From Capsulimonadaceae bacterium (lineage in GTDB: Bacteria > Armatimonadota > Armatimonadia > Armatimonadales > Capsulimonadaceae): DNA of 64,000 nt. Positions 41,183 through 49,957 of the stretch are shown piece after piece. The stretch's first letter is position 1, and every line of letters begins with the position of its first letter. Location: contig JARLGU010000053.1 of the NCBI GenBank assembly GCA_031292625.1, forward strand, positions 268,190 to 332,189. Direction: 5' to 3'. The notes under the pieces are model-generated. The model searched no databases, was not told the DNA's origin, and worked only from the letters and a program-made list of their open reading frames with translations. The position numbers and the translations under genes were made by a program.

Positions 41183-41601
41183 TTCGCTTCTCCTTGCCCG
41201 ATTATCTCGTAGGCTGCGTTTAAAAGCGCTCGTGATAAATTCTTCCAGCGATCGCCGCGGTTGTTAAACTCCGCTCTTAGCTCGTTCATATAATCGAGAA
41301 GTTGCCGTTCTGAATAGTACCGGTGATTGCTTCGCCAGCGCGTATTTGCAGTCACGATAAAATGGAAGATCCGATCGGTTGCCACGATTTCCAAAAATCC
41401 CGATTCCTTGGCAAGAAGCTGCAGATCATGCCGCGAATCGAACACGCTCGTCTTACGGCGAAGATAGGCTCGCAAGTGGCACTCAATGGCTAAGCCCGCA
41501 AGATAGTGCGCCAGAACGTAGCCGCCGGAATCGAATTGCTCTTGTGCACGGCCAAGATGCTCGTTTGCGGCCGTTCTGTACGTATTCGCAGTCGACGCCA
41601 T
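41176..41601 (-). CDS. HEPN domain protein, possible RNase toxin
   Basis: The 141-residue protein fits the HEPN fold of four to five helices: YRTAANEHLGRAQEQFDSGG, YVLAHYLAGLAIECHLRAYL, then DSRHDLQLLAKESGF and NHRYYSERQLLDYMNELRAE. TRWRSNH gives an R-x4-H motif as in HEPN ribonucleases. The ATG at 41601 (MASTANTY) is preferred because upstream codons run into the preceding terminator. It is coupled to a small partner gene and flanked by two near-identical terminators. HEPN genes with MNT antitoxins form toxin-antitoxin pairs; here the partner has no MNT motif. Confidence 0.68.
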   Translation of the reverse strand: MASTANTYRTAANEHLGRAQEQFDSGGYVLAHYLAGLAIECHLRAYLRRKTSVFDSRHDLQLLAKESGFLEIVATDRIFHFIVTANTRWRSNHRYYSERQLLDYMNELRAEFNNRGDRWKNLSRALLNAAYEIIGQGEAKW

Positions 41602-41678
41602 CCGGTTAACCCTGCCGCAAGATCCGTACATCGAGAATACAACATCGATTTTACCCGAACCCAGCCGGACGGTGGCGC

Positions 41679-41729
41679 AAAAACGGCCGGGAACGGATCG
41701 CAATCCGTCCTCGGCCGCGTTGCGTTTTC
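41679..41729 (-). terminator. Terminator of the copper-amine-oxidase-N gene (repeat R2)
   Basis: Second near-identical copy (48/49 bases) of the terminator at 40886, directly after the stop codon of the large minus-strand gene. The stem is CGGCCGAGGACGGAT with ATCCGTTCCCGGCCG, followed by TTTTTG. Confidence 0.88.
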
Positions 41730-44000
41730 TTACTTCTGGCGGAACTTCACCGAGTCCTCATCGGACTGCTGACCGGTGGCATCTACGACAACCGCGGTGG
41801 CCGTAAAGATGGTGCCCGACGAGGTTGCGAAAGCGCCTCCGGATGCGAGCTTGAGGTCTTCCGTGTGCCAGTGTCCGGTCTCGTCAGCCTGCACCTGGGT
41901 CGATGCGGCTTTGCCGGAGTTCTTGAAGATATCGCCGACGCTCGGGCTCTTATAGCGCACGTTAATCAGCACGGTGGCGTTCGGTGCGGATGTCCCCGCG
42001 ATGACGACGTGGCCGGGAACCGGTTCGTTCGGCTTGGGGGACGCGATCGTCGGCTTGACGGGGACGGCGGGATCTACCGAGATTGACTGGCTGAGCGTCG
42101 CGACCATCACCGCATTGTTTGCCGCGACGAACTTGGCCGTAACGGCGGCGTCCTTTACCGACGCGGCGCGATCAGGAGTGAAGTCGCCTTCGTAGACGCC
42201 CGAAGACGTCTCCTTCATCGGGATCGCCGATGCAAGCCAGCCGACCGAGAAGGTTGCAGCGCCGCCGGGCTGGGCATGAAGGGTTACGTGAAGCGGGCGC
42301 GAGGATGAGATATGCGTGTTGCCGTCGCTCAGGTTGGAATCGAGGCTCGTCACAAGACCGCTGTTTGCGTTAATCGTGAATTTCCACGTGAGTTCGGACG
42401 AGTTTCCCACGGCGTCGACGGCAATCACGCGGATGCGGTGCTCGCCATCCGAAAGCGCAATCTTGGGCTCATACGTGACGAACTGGGCGGTGCAGATCGC
42501 GTCTTGCGTAACATCCCGACCATCGACAAAGAGGCGTGTCGCGGAGATGTCCACCCCTGAGCCGCCGGAGTCGTCCAGAGTTGCCGAGATGCGCGGGCGG
42601 CCGTTGGAGACAGCGCCGGATGACGACGGAGTCGCGTTGGCGATAACGGGCGGTTTGCTGTCGATGACCAGATTTTGTGCCGCCTGGATCAGCACGGGCG
42701 CGCGGGCGCCATCCACGGAAAGCTTGCCAATCACGGACGCGCCGCTCGCATTCAAACCCGCGGGGACGACGAAGGAACCCTGGTAGACGCCTGGGCTCAC
42801 CTCGGTCATCGGTACGGTTTCAACGATTCCCGGGATGGCGAATTCAGCCTTCGCCTTCTCGGTGCCCCGCAGGGTCGCTTTCAGCGTGTCGCCTCCCTTG
42901 AGAGGACCGGCAGCATCGATTTGGAACGAATTGATCGACACCTCCCGCGCCGGCGAGGCGGAGACTGGCGCCGGGACGTTCTTGACGGTTACAGCATAGC
43001 CCACTTTGCGCTGTGGCTCGATCCGGACGCCGACGAGCGCGCCGGAATGAATATCGGTCCACGAGATGGGGTGTCCGCCGCTCGACACTGGAGCGTCCGG
43101 TGCAACCTGCGCGTTCTGGCCGTCTTGCAGCAGCACGACGCGAGAGCCGTCGGGCAATGGGACGATGTCCTTAAGCGTTCCGGCGATCTCGTCGAAATGG
43201 ACGCTAACAACGGTCGCAGGGCCGTCATCGGAGATCCGCGTAACGCGAACATGATCCCCAGGGATCAAGCCGGACAAAGGCGCCTGGACGGCTGGTTCCT
43301 TGTCGTGCTGGAGAAGAACGAGCGTGTCCGTGACAAGAGGCACCATGATCGTTTGCTCGCCGGAGCGTACGACAATCTTGGGCGGGTTCGAGTCGGCGCT
43401 CACTGCCGTGATCTGGCCGACGACGATCGGGTGATGCGAGGGAGCCCGGCTCACCGATGCCGAGCGGATCGTGACCAACTGCTTGTCCGCATTCCACGCG
43501 ACGGTCGCGCCGAACACCTGCGCCACAAAACGGAGGGGAACGAGAGTTACATTGTCCACGACGACAGCAGCCTGCGCGAGCGGGACCTGGACGTTGTTGA
43601 CGAAAGCGCTCGTGTCGCCGACGCGCATTACGAGATAGGTTGCCCCCCGCGTCGCTTCGATCGTATGCGTGGCCGGATGATACTGGACGCTGGCGTCAAG
43701 TCGCTCGAAGACGCCGCGCAGCGGGACGAGCACGGAGCCGTTCACTCGCTCGGGGCCGGTCCCGGTGAAGTTCACCGCCTTGTCATCAACCGTGACGGTG
43801 ATTGCCGGCGGCGGAGGCGGCGGGGCATCGACGGGCCGTGCCGCTTTGGCGGCCGGCTCTGGCGCCGGCACGGGAGCGACGGCAGGAGGCGGAGCGATAT
43901 GCTTCCGGTGCCGGACTGCGGGTTGAACGGTCTGAGCATGCGCAACGCTTGCCAGAACGGTCGCGCCGCAAAGAATTGCTGCGAAACTCACTCGATCCAT
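41730..44000 (-). CDS. Secreted protein with copper-amine-oxidase-N-like and Ig-like domains
   Basis: The 756-residue protein starts with a signal peptide (DRVSFAAILCGATVLASVAH, cleavage near AQT), then a Pro/Ala-rich linker. Residues about 65-180 match the copper amine oxidase N-terminal (stalk) domain, present without any oxidase domain: GSVLVPLRGVFERLDASVQY and VTLVPLRFVAQVFGATVAWN. The rest is beta-rich Ig-like: ARISATLDDSGGSGVDISAT-type and PVPGHVVIAGTSAPNATVLI modules. Such proteins usually bind cell-wall or surface polymers. It is divergent from the pilus operon and separated from the HEPN module by a terminator. Confidence 0.83.
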   Translation of the reverse strand: MDRVSFAAILCGATVLASVAHAQTVQPAVRHRKHIAPPPAVAPVPAPEPAAKAARPVDAPPPPPPAITVTVDDKAVNFTGTGPERVNGSVLVPLRGVFERLDASVQYHPATHTIEATRGATYLVMRVGDTSAFVNNVQVPLAQAAVVVDNVTLVPLRFVAQVFGATVAWNADKQLVTIRSASVSRAPSHHPIVVGQITAVSADSNPPKIVVRSGEQTIMVPLVTDTLVLLQHDKEPAVQAPLSGLIPGDHVRVTRISDDGPATVVSVHFDEIAGTLKDIVPLPDGSRVVLLQDGQNAQVAPDAPVSSGGHPISWTDIHSGALVGVRIEPQRKVGYAVTVKNVPAPVSASPAREVSINSFQIDAAGPLKGGDTLKATLRGTEKAKAEFAIPGIVETVPMTEVSPGVYQGSFVVPAGLNASGASVIGKLSVDGARAPVLIQAAQNLVIDSKPPVIANATPSSSGAVSNGRPRISATLDDSGGSGVDISATRLFVDGRDVTQDAICTAQFVTYEPKIALSDGEHRIRVIAVDAVGNSSELTWKFTINANSGLVTSLDSNLSDGNTHISSSRPLHVTLHAQPGGAATFSVGWLASAIPMKETSSGVYEGDFTPDRAASVKDAAVTAKFVAANNAVMVATLSQSISVDPAVPVKPTIASPKPNEPVPGHVVIAGTSAPNATVLINVRYKSPSVGDIFKNSGKAASTQVQADETGHWHTEDLKLASGGAFATSSGTIFTATAVVVDATGQQSDEDSVKFRQK

Positions 44001-44263
44001 GATATGTCCCTCTCTAAGCGTTCGCGGGCGAAACCATGCGAACGTGCTATCTTCGTTGCCTCGGCGAGCCGGGCTTGCTGACGATCGAGGCGCCTTTAGC
44101 GCGCCCTCTAGTTAAACGAGCATGCCGCCAATAATAGTCAAGAGCGGTTTTCTTGTCGACCGCACCAATTATTCGGATTCGCTTACGACTAGACCGGCCT
44201 CACGTGACCGGAAGTCGATGTCGGCGAGCGATCCTTCAGTGCATCCTTAAAGGAGCCTCGCAG

Positions 44264-45469
44264 ATGATACTGTCACAACTATTCGGCAGCGAAACAATCA
44301 TTGGCGTCGATATCGGCAGCCGTTTGATTAAAGTTGTCCTAGCGGAGCCCAGTAGCGCCGGCAGGTGGAAGGTAACACGCGCCTCCTCATGTACAACTCC
44401 CGCCGAAGCGGTCAAGGACGGAATCATCGTTGAGCGCCACGCCGCCGCGGATGCGCTCAGAAGCCTGCTCAGCATCTGCGGACTTTCGCACGCCACCGGA
44501 GCCGTCGCCGCCGTTGCCGGACCGGGCGTCATGGTTCGACACGTACAGTTGCCAAAAATGTCAGAGGCGACTTTGCGTAAATCCGTGCGCTACGAGGCCG
44601 CCAAATATATCAGCGCGTCCGTTGACGATTGTTGCATCGAGTTCGAAATCCTTGGTCCCGCCGTCGGGTCCGATGACAAGATGGACGTGATGCTTGTCGC
44701 CGTCCCCCAAGAGATGATCAACTCTCGCTTGGAAACGCTGGAACTTGCCGACTTGGAGCCGATCTCGATGGAGCTCGAGGCGTTCGCGGTGCAGCGCGCG
44801 CTGATCGACTCATCGCCGACTCGGCCCGGCGAAGGAGCCTCGCTCGCTGTTCTGAGCATGGGCGCATCGTTCTCCGAGCTGAACATCGTCGCAAATGGCT
44901 ACCACGCTCTTTCGCGAAACATCGCGATCGCGGGCAACCAGTTTACCAATGCTCTCAAATCTGAAAGTAAGTGTACCTGGGAAGAGGCCGAGCAAATCAA
45001 GTCAACGGCCGATATGAGCGCCCTTCTCAATCCGGAAGCCGATCCCGAGGCGACGAAGGTCGCCCGGTGCGTCCAACCGGTTCTTGACGAAGTGATGCGC
45101 GAGGTTCGCAGGTCGACCAACTTCTTCCGCTCGCAGGTCAACGAGGGCAGCATCGGTCTGCCCAGTCAGGTGATTGCGGAGAGCGCTCCCGGTCACGGAG
45201 TGGGTCTCGCAAATATCTCCCGCTTGATCGTAACGGGGGGCAGCGCGTCGTTGATGGGGCTGGAGCGGTACATGTCCGCCCGCCTGGGCATGCCGGTCGA
45301 GATCTGGAATGCCTTCGACAATCCGCGCCTGGACACGATTACGCTTCCTCCTGACGTGGTGGAACGCGAACATTCCATCTTTAGCCAGTGCCTTGGCCTG
45401 GCGCTCAAGGAGTCCTTCAGCGACCTGGCCGCCGTCTTACCGCAGACGCCGGCACGCAAGGCCGCATAA
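44264..45469 (+). CDS. pilM: Type IV pilus assembly protein PilM
   Basis: PilM is the actin-like cytoplasmic ATP-binding protein that joins PilN in the inner-membrane alignment complex. The 401-residue protein has an ASKHA fold: TIIGVDIGSRLIKVVLAE (phosphate 1 loop), VAAVAGPGVMVRHVQLP, LSMGASFSELNIV (phosphate 2) and LIVTGGSASLMGLERYM near the adenosine site. The ATG at 44264 has AAAGGAG with eight-base spacing; earlier codons lack a site. First gene of the pilM-N-O-P-Q-B...T operon. Confidence 0.94.
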   Translation: MILSQLFGSETIIGVDIGSRLIKVVLAEPSSAGRWKVTRASSCTTPAEAVKDGIIVERHAAADALRSLLSICGLSHATGAVAAVAGPGVMVRHVQLPKMSEATLRKSVRYEAAKYISASVDDCCIEFEILGPAVGSDDKMDVMLVAVPQEMINSRLETLELADLEPISMELEAFAVQRALIDSSPTRPGEGASLAVLSMGASFSELNIVANGYHALSRNIAIAGNQFTNALKSESKCTWEEAEQIKSTADMSALLNPEADPEATKVARCVQPVLDEVMREVRRSTNFFRSQVNEGSIGLPSQVIAESAPGHGVGLANISRLIVTGGSASLMGLERYMSARLGMPVEIWNAFDNPRLDTITLPPDVVEREHSIFSQCLGLALKESFSDLAAVLPQTPARKAA

Positions 45470-45569
45470 CTCGCGGAAGTGAACGAGCGGATCGGACTGC
45501 GCCCTCGCTCAAGGGCGGTCTGGACGGGATCTACCCGCCGGGATTGAACCAGTCCGAGGAGATTGACAA

Positions 45570-46181
45570 ATGCCCTCGATTAATATGATCGCCGCGCGAC
45601 GTTCGGAAAAGCGCAGGCAGGAACAGAACACGAGACGGCTGATCTATGGGATCCTGGCCGAATTCGGCGTGATCCTTCTGGTCATTTCCGTCATGGTCAC
45701 GCGCATCGTTACGACGTACAACCATATCGCCGATCTCGATGACCAGATCAAATCCCTACAGACAAAGGTGGATGAGATCAAGCATCTCCAGACGGCAACT
45801 CAGGCGCTTCAACCCAAGATCGCCGCGCTCGAGCAAGCCAAGAACGGCACCCTCTATTGGTACACGGCCATCGGCAACGTTGCGTCCAGCCTGCCCGACG
45901 ATGCCTGGTTGGCGAACGTCTCGGCGAGCGGCAGCCCGACGGGTACGGATCCGGGAGCGCAGGCCAAGCTTAATGTCAACGGAACCGCGAAGAGCCAGTT
46001 CGCCGTTGGGACCACGATGCTCCGGATGAATGCGTATCCGACGATCGACCAGGTCTCCCTGAATAACGTAACGCAAAACAACGACCCCACGAGCCCGGGC
46101 GTGAATTTCCAACTCGTCGTACAGCTTAAGCCGCTGCCGTCTCCGAAAACGTCAGGAGGATCCGATGTTCAAAAGTCCTAA
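45570..46181 (+). CDS. pilN: Type IV pilus assembly protein PilN
   Basis: PilN spans the inner membrane and dimerises with PilO. The 203-residue protein starts with the conserved PSINMIAARRSEKRRQEQ, which binds PilM, then one membrane segment (LIYGILAEFGVILLVISVMV), a coiled coil (HIADLDDQIKSLQTKVDEIK) and a ferredoxin-like periplasmic domain. It ends overlapping pilO by 17 bases. The 100-base gap after pilM holds no terminator. Confidence 0.9.
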   Translation: MPSINMIAARRSEKRRQEQNTRRLIYGILAEFGVILLVISVMVTRIVTTYNHIADLDDQIKSLQTKVDEIKHLQTATQALQPKIAALEQAKNGTLYWYTAIGNVASSLPDDAWLANVSASGSPTGTDPGAQAKLNVNGTAKSQFAVGTTMLRMNAYPTIDQVSLNNVTQNNDPTSPGVNFQLVVQLKPLPSPKTSGGSDVQKS

Positions 46182-47004
46182 GTCATCGATCGTCTCGGCC
46201 AAACGCCAGACGACCATCCTCTTGATCCTGGCCATCACCCTGCTGGTCTCCGGAAGCGGCGGAATCTATGCCCTTCAGTCCAAACAGACGGCGGCCGATC
46301 AGGTTGTCGACAAGAAGCAAGGCGAGGTAGGAACCAACGAAGAGATTTCGCGGCGCTACCAATCGACGCTCGACGCATACAATTCAACCGTTGAGGAACT
46401 GAGGTATGTCGAGCCGTCGGTAACGAAGCAGTCCTACGTGCCGACCCTCGTTCAGCAGCTTCAGCGCATGGCGACAAACGACCATCTTAAGCTGACCAGC
46501 GTTCGCCCTGGGACCATCGTCGACACGGCGCCGGCGCCGGCCGCGGCCAGCACGAGCAACGCGAGCGCAAACAGCGACAATGGCAAGGATAAGAAGCAGG
46601 CGGCAGCGGCCTATCAGACGCTTTCCGTCTCGTTGTCCGTCGAAGGAACGTACAAGCAGATCATGACCTTTGTCTATCACATGACAAAGTTCCCCAAGAT
46701 CGTGACCGTGCAGTCGCTGAACTTCTCGCCGAGAGGCAGCGCTCCGGGAGGCCTCGCGTCGAAGACGCCCTTGCTTGGAGCCGAGATCGTTCTGCAGGCC
46801 TATTTGTTCGATGACGTTGCCGCGCCTGCTCCACAGATCGTCAGCAGCGATGCGATGCAGTCGTTGCCTATCGTTGCGGCAGCGCGGAATGTCGCCAATC
46901 TAACCAGGCCGGACGGTCGATCGTCGAATGTTGTCGATCCTTCGGGCGTAAGCCAGCGTTCAATAAGGGGGGGCTTCGGCAGTGAACAAAATTCAGTTCG
47001 ATAA
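46165..47004 (+). CDS. pilO: Type IV pilus assembly protein PilO
   Basis: The 279-residue bitopic protein has one membrane segment (TTILLILAITLLVSGSGGIY), a coiled-coil region (DQVVDKKQGEVGTNEEISRR) and a periplasmic ferredoxin-like domain in which SVSLSVEGTYKQIMTFVYHM and PKIVTVQSLNFSPRG match PilO. A low-complexity Ala/Ser/Asn insertion lies near 115-150. It overlaps pilN by 17 and pilP by 23 bases, so the three are translated together. Confidence 0.88.
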   Translation: MFKSPKSSIVSAKRQTTILLILAITLLVSGSGGIYALQSKQTAADQVVDKKQGEVGTNEEISRRYQSTLDAYNSTVEELRYVEPSVTKQSYVPTLVQQLQRMATNDHLKLTSVRPGTIVDTAPAPAAASTSNASANSDNGKDKKQAAAAYQTLSVSLSVEGTYKQIMTFVYHMTKFPKIVTVQSLNFSPRGSAPGGLASKTPLLGAEIVLQAYLFDDVAAPAPQIVSSDAMQSLPIVAAARNVANLTRPDGRSSNVVDPSGVSQRSIRGGFGSEQNSVR

Positions 47005-47734
47005 GAAACAATTGCCGCAGGTTATCGTCCTCGGCTTGCTCGCGCTGTGCCTGTTTGGATACGCGACATCCAAGCTTCTAACGCCTCCGCCCATCGAGGC
47101 GGCCAAGCCGGCCGCGAAACCGGCGCAACCGGCCCCGAGCGACAACGTCACCGCGTCCGCATCGCTGACGCAGGTTTCGCTTCTCGATGCGCCTCCGGCA
47201 GCCAATGCGCGGGATCCGTTTGCCGGGCAGTCCGTTGCCGACGCGCCTAAGCCGATCGCCAATGGCACAGTTCGCCCGGCCCCGATTAAGCCGGCCCCCA
47301 GCTTGCCGTCCTTGAATGCGTTGGAGCCGCTGGGAACGCCGCGCATTCAGTTGCCGCCCGGCTTTAAGAGCGTCAGCGCGCCGATGACTGCCCCGCGGCC
47401 AGTCGCAGAAGCGCCTGCATGGTCCTACGCGGGGCTGATCACGAGCGATGGCGATCCCGGCAACCAGATCGCCGTTCTGCGCAAAGGCGACGAACGCCGC
47501 TTCGTTCGCATTGGCGAGGAGATCGAACCGGACGTCCGGATCGTCGCGATTCAATCTGCGCTCGTCGTTCTGAAGTCTGGAGGGCGCCGCTATTTGATTA
47601 AGCTGGGAGCGGCTGCCAAGTCCATATCTGCGCCGGCAGCGCCACAGGATGCTCCGCAAGCTCCGGATGCATCATTGGCGCCTGCGTCAAGCATACATCC
47701 GCCCGGTGCAAACACGCAGGCTCCGGTCATGTAG
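46982..47734 (+). CDS. pilP: PilP-like periplasmic linker protein
   Basis: PilP links the PilN-PilO complex to the secretin. The 250-residue protein has an N-terminal membrane segment (QVIVLGLLALCLFGYATSKL), a Pro/Ala-rich tether and a C-terminal beta domain (WSYAGLITSDGDPGNQIAVL, RRFVRIGEEIEPDVRIVAIQ, ALVVLKSGGRRYLIKLG), the pattern of PilP/GspC homology regions. The start is a GTG overlapping pilO. Position between pilO and the secretin supports the call; sequence conservation of this family is low. Confidence 0.78.
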   Translation: MNKIQFDKKQLPQVIVLGLLALCLFGYATSKLLTPPPIEAAKPAAKPAQPAPSDNVTASASLTQVSLLDAPPAANARDPFAGQSVADAPKPIANGTVRPAPIKPAPSLPSLNALEPLGTPRIQLPPGFKSVSAPMTAPRPVAEAPAWSYAGLITSDGDPGNQIAVLRKGDERRFVRIGEEIEPDVRIVAIQSALVVLKSGGRRYLIKLGAAAKSISAPAAPQDAPQAPDASLAPASSIHPPGANTQAPVM

Positions 47735-47825
47735 AACGACGGTTCCGGTGCGTAGCTCACGCGTGCCGGCTCCTGGTTCTAATTTGGGATAGGCTCAAAC
47801 GAATAAAGCGAGGATGTTAATATCC

Positions 47826-49754
47826 ATGAAGACTACCAAGACAATGTGGATGATCTCGCGCCAGGCTTTGCTCACCGGATTTGCGGTCGCATTGATCGCG
47901 GCGCAGGCCGGGACGGGACCGCAAACGGCGCAAGCCTCCGGCGGCAATAACAAGCTGCTGGCGTCTGCCGATCTGCCGATTATGCCGGTGTCCACGGCGA
48001 CTCCTGTAGCGCCTGACGCGCCGCAAAAGATCGACGTTACGGAACCGCGGACGTTGGATGCCCCGCAGCCGGCGGCAAATACTCCCTTGAGGTCGAGCGC
48101 GATCCAGGATCATGGGACATCCGTTAGCCTGGACTTCGTCGACGCCAGCATCGTCGATGTCCTCAAGGCCTTGTCGCTCCAATCCGGCTACAACATTGTC
48201 GCCAGCCCGGACGTTGCCAGTAAGAAGGTGACCGTTTCCCTCGCTCACGTCTCGCTTGAAGCGGCGCTCGACTTTATCACCAAGCCGTCGGACCTTCTGT
48301 GGCTGCGCCAGGGCAATACGTACATCGTCGGCAGCGAACTTTCGCTCAAGCAGTTTCTGCCAGCGCCCAGTGCGGGCAACGCGATTACCACGAGGCCAAT
48401 TCGGTTTACGTACTCGGAGCAGAAGAGCCTTGTTGACGCAATCGTCAGCGCATTCAAAAACGACGACGTCACGATTAGTCTCGTCACGCCGTATGTGTCG
48501 ACGTCTTCAGAATACAGGACGACTTTTAGCCAAACCGCCTCTCCTTCAGGCTCCGCAAATGGCCAAACTGCCGTCGGAAAGGCCGAAGGCGCTCGTGGCG
48601 GCGTCATTATGGTCACGGGCAAGACAGCGGTCATTGATCGCGTCAAGGAATTTGTCGATAAGGTCGAGGACTCGTTCAACTCCATCAGTTTGCCGCCGCC
48701 GCACATCTATACGATCAGATACGCCTTCGGACCACACCTGGCAAGCATCCTCGCCTCGCTAATCCCTGGGCTTACGGTCATAGCCGGTCCGTCGCAGGAG
48801 TTCGATTCTGGAGGAAAGCTCAGTTTCTCGACGGGTGTTGTGACTAGCGATCGCTTTACGGCCACAACGACCGGAGCTTCGGTGACCGGCGGCGCGGGAA
48901 ATACGGGCAACGCAGCGGCTGGAAGCGGACAAACTTCCGCGAGCGGAACCAGCAGCAGCTCCAGCCAGACAAGCACGTCGACCATGTCGGCTCCCAAAAC
49001 ACTGATCCTTAGCGGGTCGCAGAGCGACATTGATAGCGGTCTAAAACTACTCGCTCAAATTGATGTAAAACCAGCGCAGATTCTCTTCGAGGTGAAGGTA
49101 GAAGACTTTGCCGACACGGACGAGACCGCGCTTGGCATCAATTGGGACTTCAGCGGAGCACAGGTGAGCTACGGCGGCAGCGGAACGGCCGCGGCGTTCA
49201 CCTTTGGGACGCTTGGCGCCGCTACAAGCGACATCGTAACAGCAACAGGCAACGCAAAGACGACCAAGAGCCACGCAAAGACTCTTGCGAATCCAAAAAT
49301 CGCCGCGCTCGACGGTCAGCGCGCCGTGGTCTTTATTGGCGACACGGATACGTATGTTTCCACCTACACCAACAATAGCAGCGGGACGTCGGTCACGACG
49401 GCGTCGGTGAATGCCGGCGTGACGCTCGCCATGACCGGCCGCGTGACCGATGATGGCTTCGTCAACGTTTACCTACATCCAGAAATCAGTTCCGTCACGT
49501 TTACGACGCAGGATGGAAGTCAACTCCCTGACGTATCCACGGAATACGCGGATACGATCATCAGGGTTAAGAACGGCGACACCATTGCCATCGGAGGGCT
49601 TACTAAGGAGCAAGTCACGAAGTCCGGGCAAAAGGTTCCCATTCTGGGAGATCTTCCGATCCTCAAGGCATTGTTCAACAATGCGGACGACTTAAAGTCC
49701 AAACACACCGTTGTCTTCTTTATAAAGACGACAATTCTCTCAGACCACGCATGA
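47826..49754 (+). CDS. pilQ: Type IV pilus secretin PilQ
   Basis: PilQ forms the outer-membrane pore through which the pilus passes. The 642-residue protein has a signal peptide (WMISRQALLTGFAVALIAAQ, cleavage near AQA), a secretin-TonB short N-terminal domain (SLDFVDASIVDVLKALSLQS, GYNIVASPDVASKKVTVSLA), N-domains, and a C-terminal secretin beta-barrel with RTLANPKIAALDGQRAVVFI-type core, GVTLAMTGRVTDDGFVNVYL and IAIGGLTKEQVTKSGQKVPI. A Gly/Ser-rich insertion (about 340-390) is unusual. The second ATG (47826) is chosen because AGCGAGG abuts the first. A terminator-like hairpin follows. Confidence 0.92.
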   Translation: MKTTKTMWMISRQALLTGFAVALIAAQAGTGPQTAQASGGNNKLLASADLPIMPVSTATPVAPDAPQKIDVTEPRTLDAPQPAANTPLRSSAIQDHGTSVSLDFVDASIVDVLKALSLQSGYNIVASPDVASKKVTVSLAHVSLEAALDFITKPSDLLWLRQGNTYIVGSELSLKQFLPAPSAGNAITTRPIRFTYSEQKSLVDAIVSAFKNDDVTISLVTPYVSTSSEYRTTFSQTASPSGSANGQTAVGKAEGARGGVIMVTGKTAVIDRVKEFVDKVEDSFNSISLPPPHIYTIRYAFGPHLASILASLIPGLTVIAGPSQEFDSGGKLSFSTGVVTSDRFTATTTGASVTGGAGNTGNAAAGSGQTSASGTSSSSSQTSTSTMSAPKTLILSGSQSDIDSGLKLLAQIDVKPAQILFEVKVEDFADTDETALGINWDFSGAQVSYGGSGTAAAFTFGTLGAATSDIVTATGNAKTTKSHAKTLANPKIAALDGQRAVVFIGDTDTYVSTYTNNSSGTSVTTASVNAGVTLAMTGRVTDDGFVNVYLHPEISSVTFTTQDGSQLPDVSTEYADTIIRVKNGDTIAIGGLTKEQVTKSGQKVPILGDLPILKALFNNADDLKSKHTVVFFIKTTILSDHA

Positions 49755-49788
49755 TCGTTCGGGCGATCCGAACTCTTCGACGGCAGCG

Positions 49789-49823
49789 CTCCACAATCCC
49801 ATGCCATGCACGGGATTGTGGAG
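49789..49823 (+). terminator. Hairpin after pilQ
   Basis: CTCCACAATCCC and GGGATTGTGGAG form a perfect 12-base stem with an 11-base loop, 35 bases after the pilQ stop. Only short T-runs follow, so it may attenuate rather than stop transcription into pilB. Confidence 0.6.
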
Positions 49824-49957
49824 TTGCATCTCTCTGACGCCATCGCGGCGCCCCGCGCGCCCCTGCTGAATATATTGCAAACTTTAGCCGATAATAATAC
49901 CGGGATGCTGGGCGCCGCTTATGATTGCGTAAAGCCGGCGCTTGGATTGATAAGACT

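Noticed and set aside
42675..44081. A 468-codon plus-strand frame opposite the copper-amine-oxidase-N gene
   Set aside because: Shadow of a GC-rich minus-strand gene with signal peptide and clear domains; the plus-strand product is Arg-rich and has no motifs.
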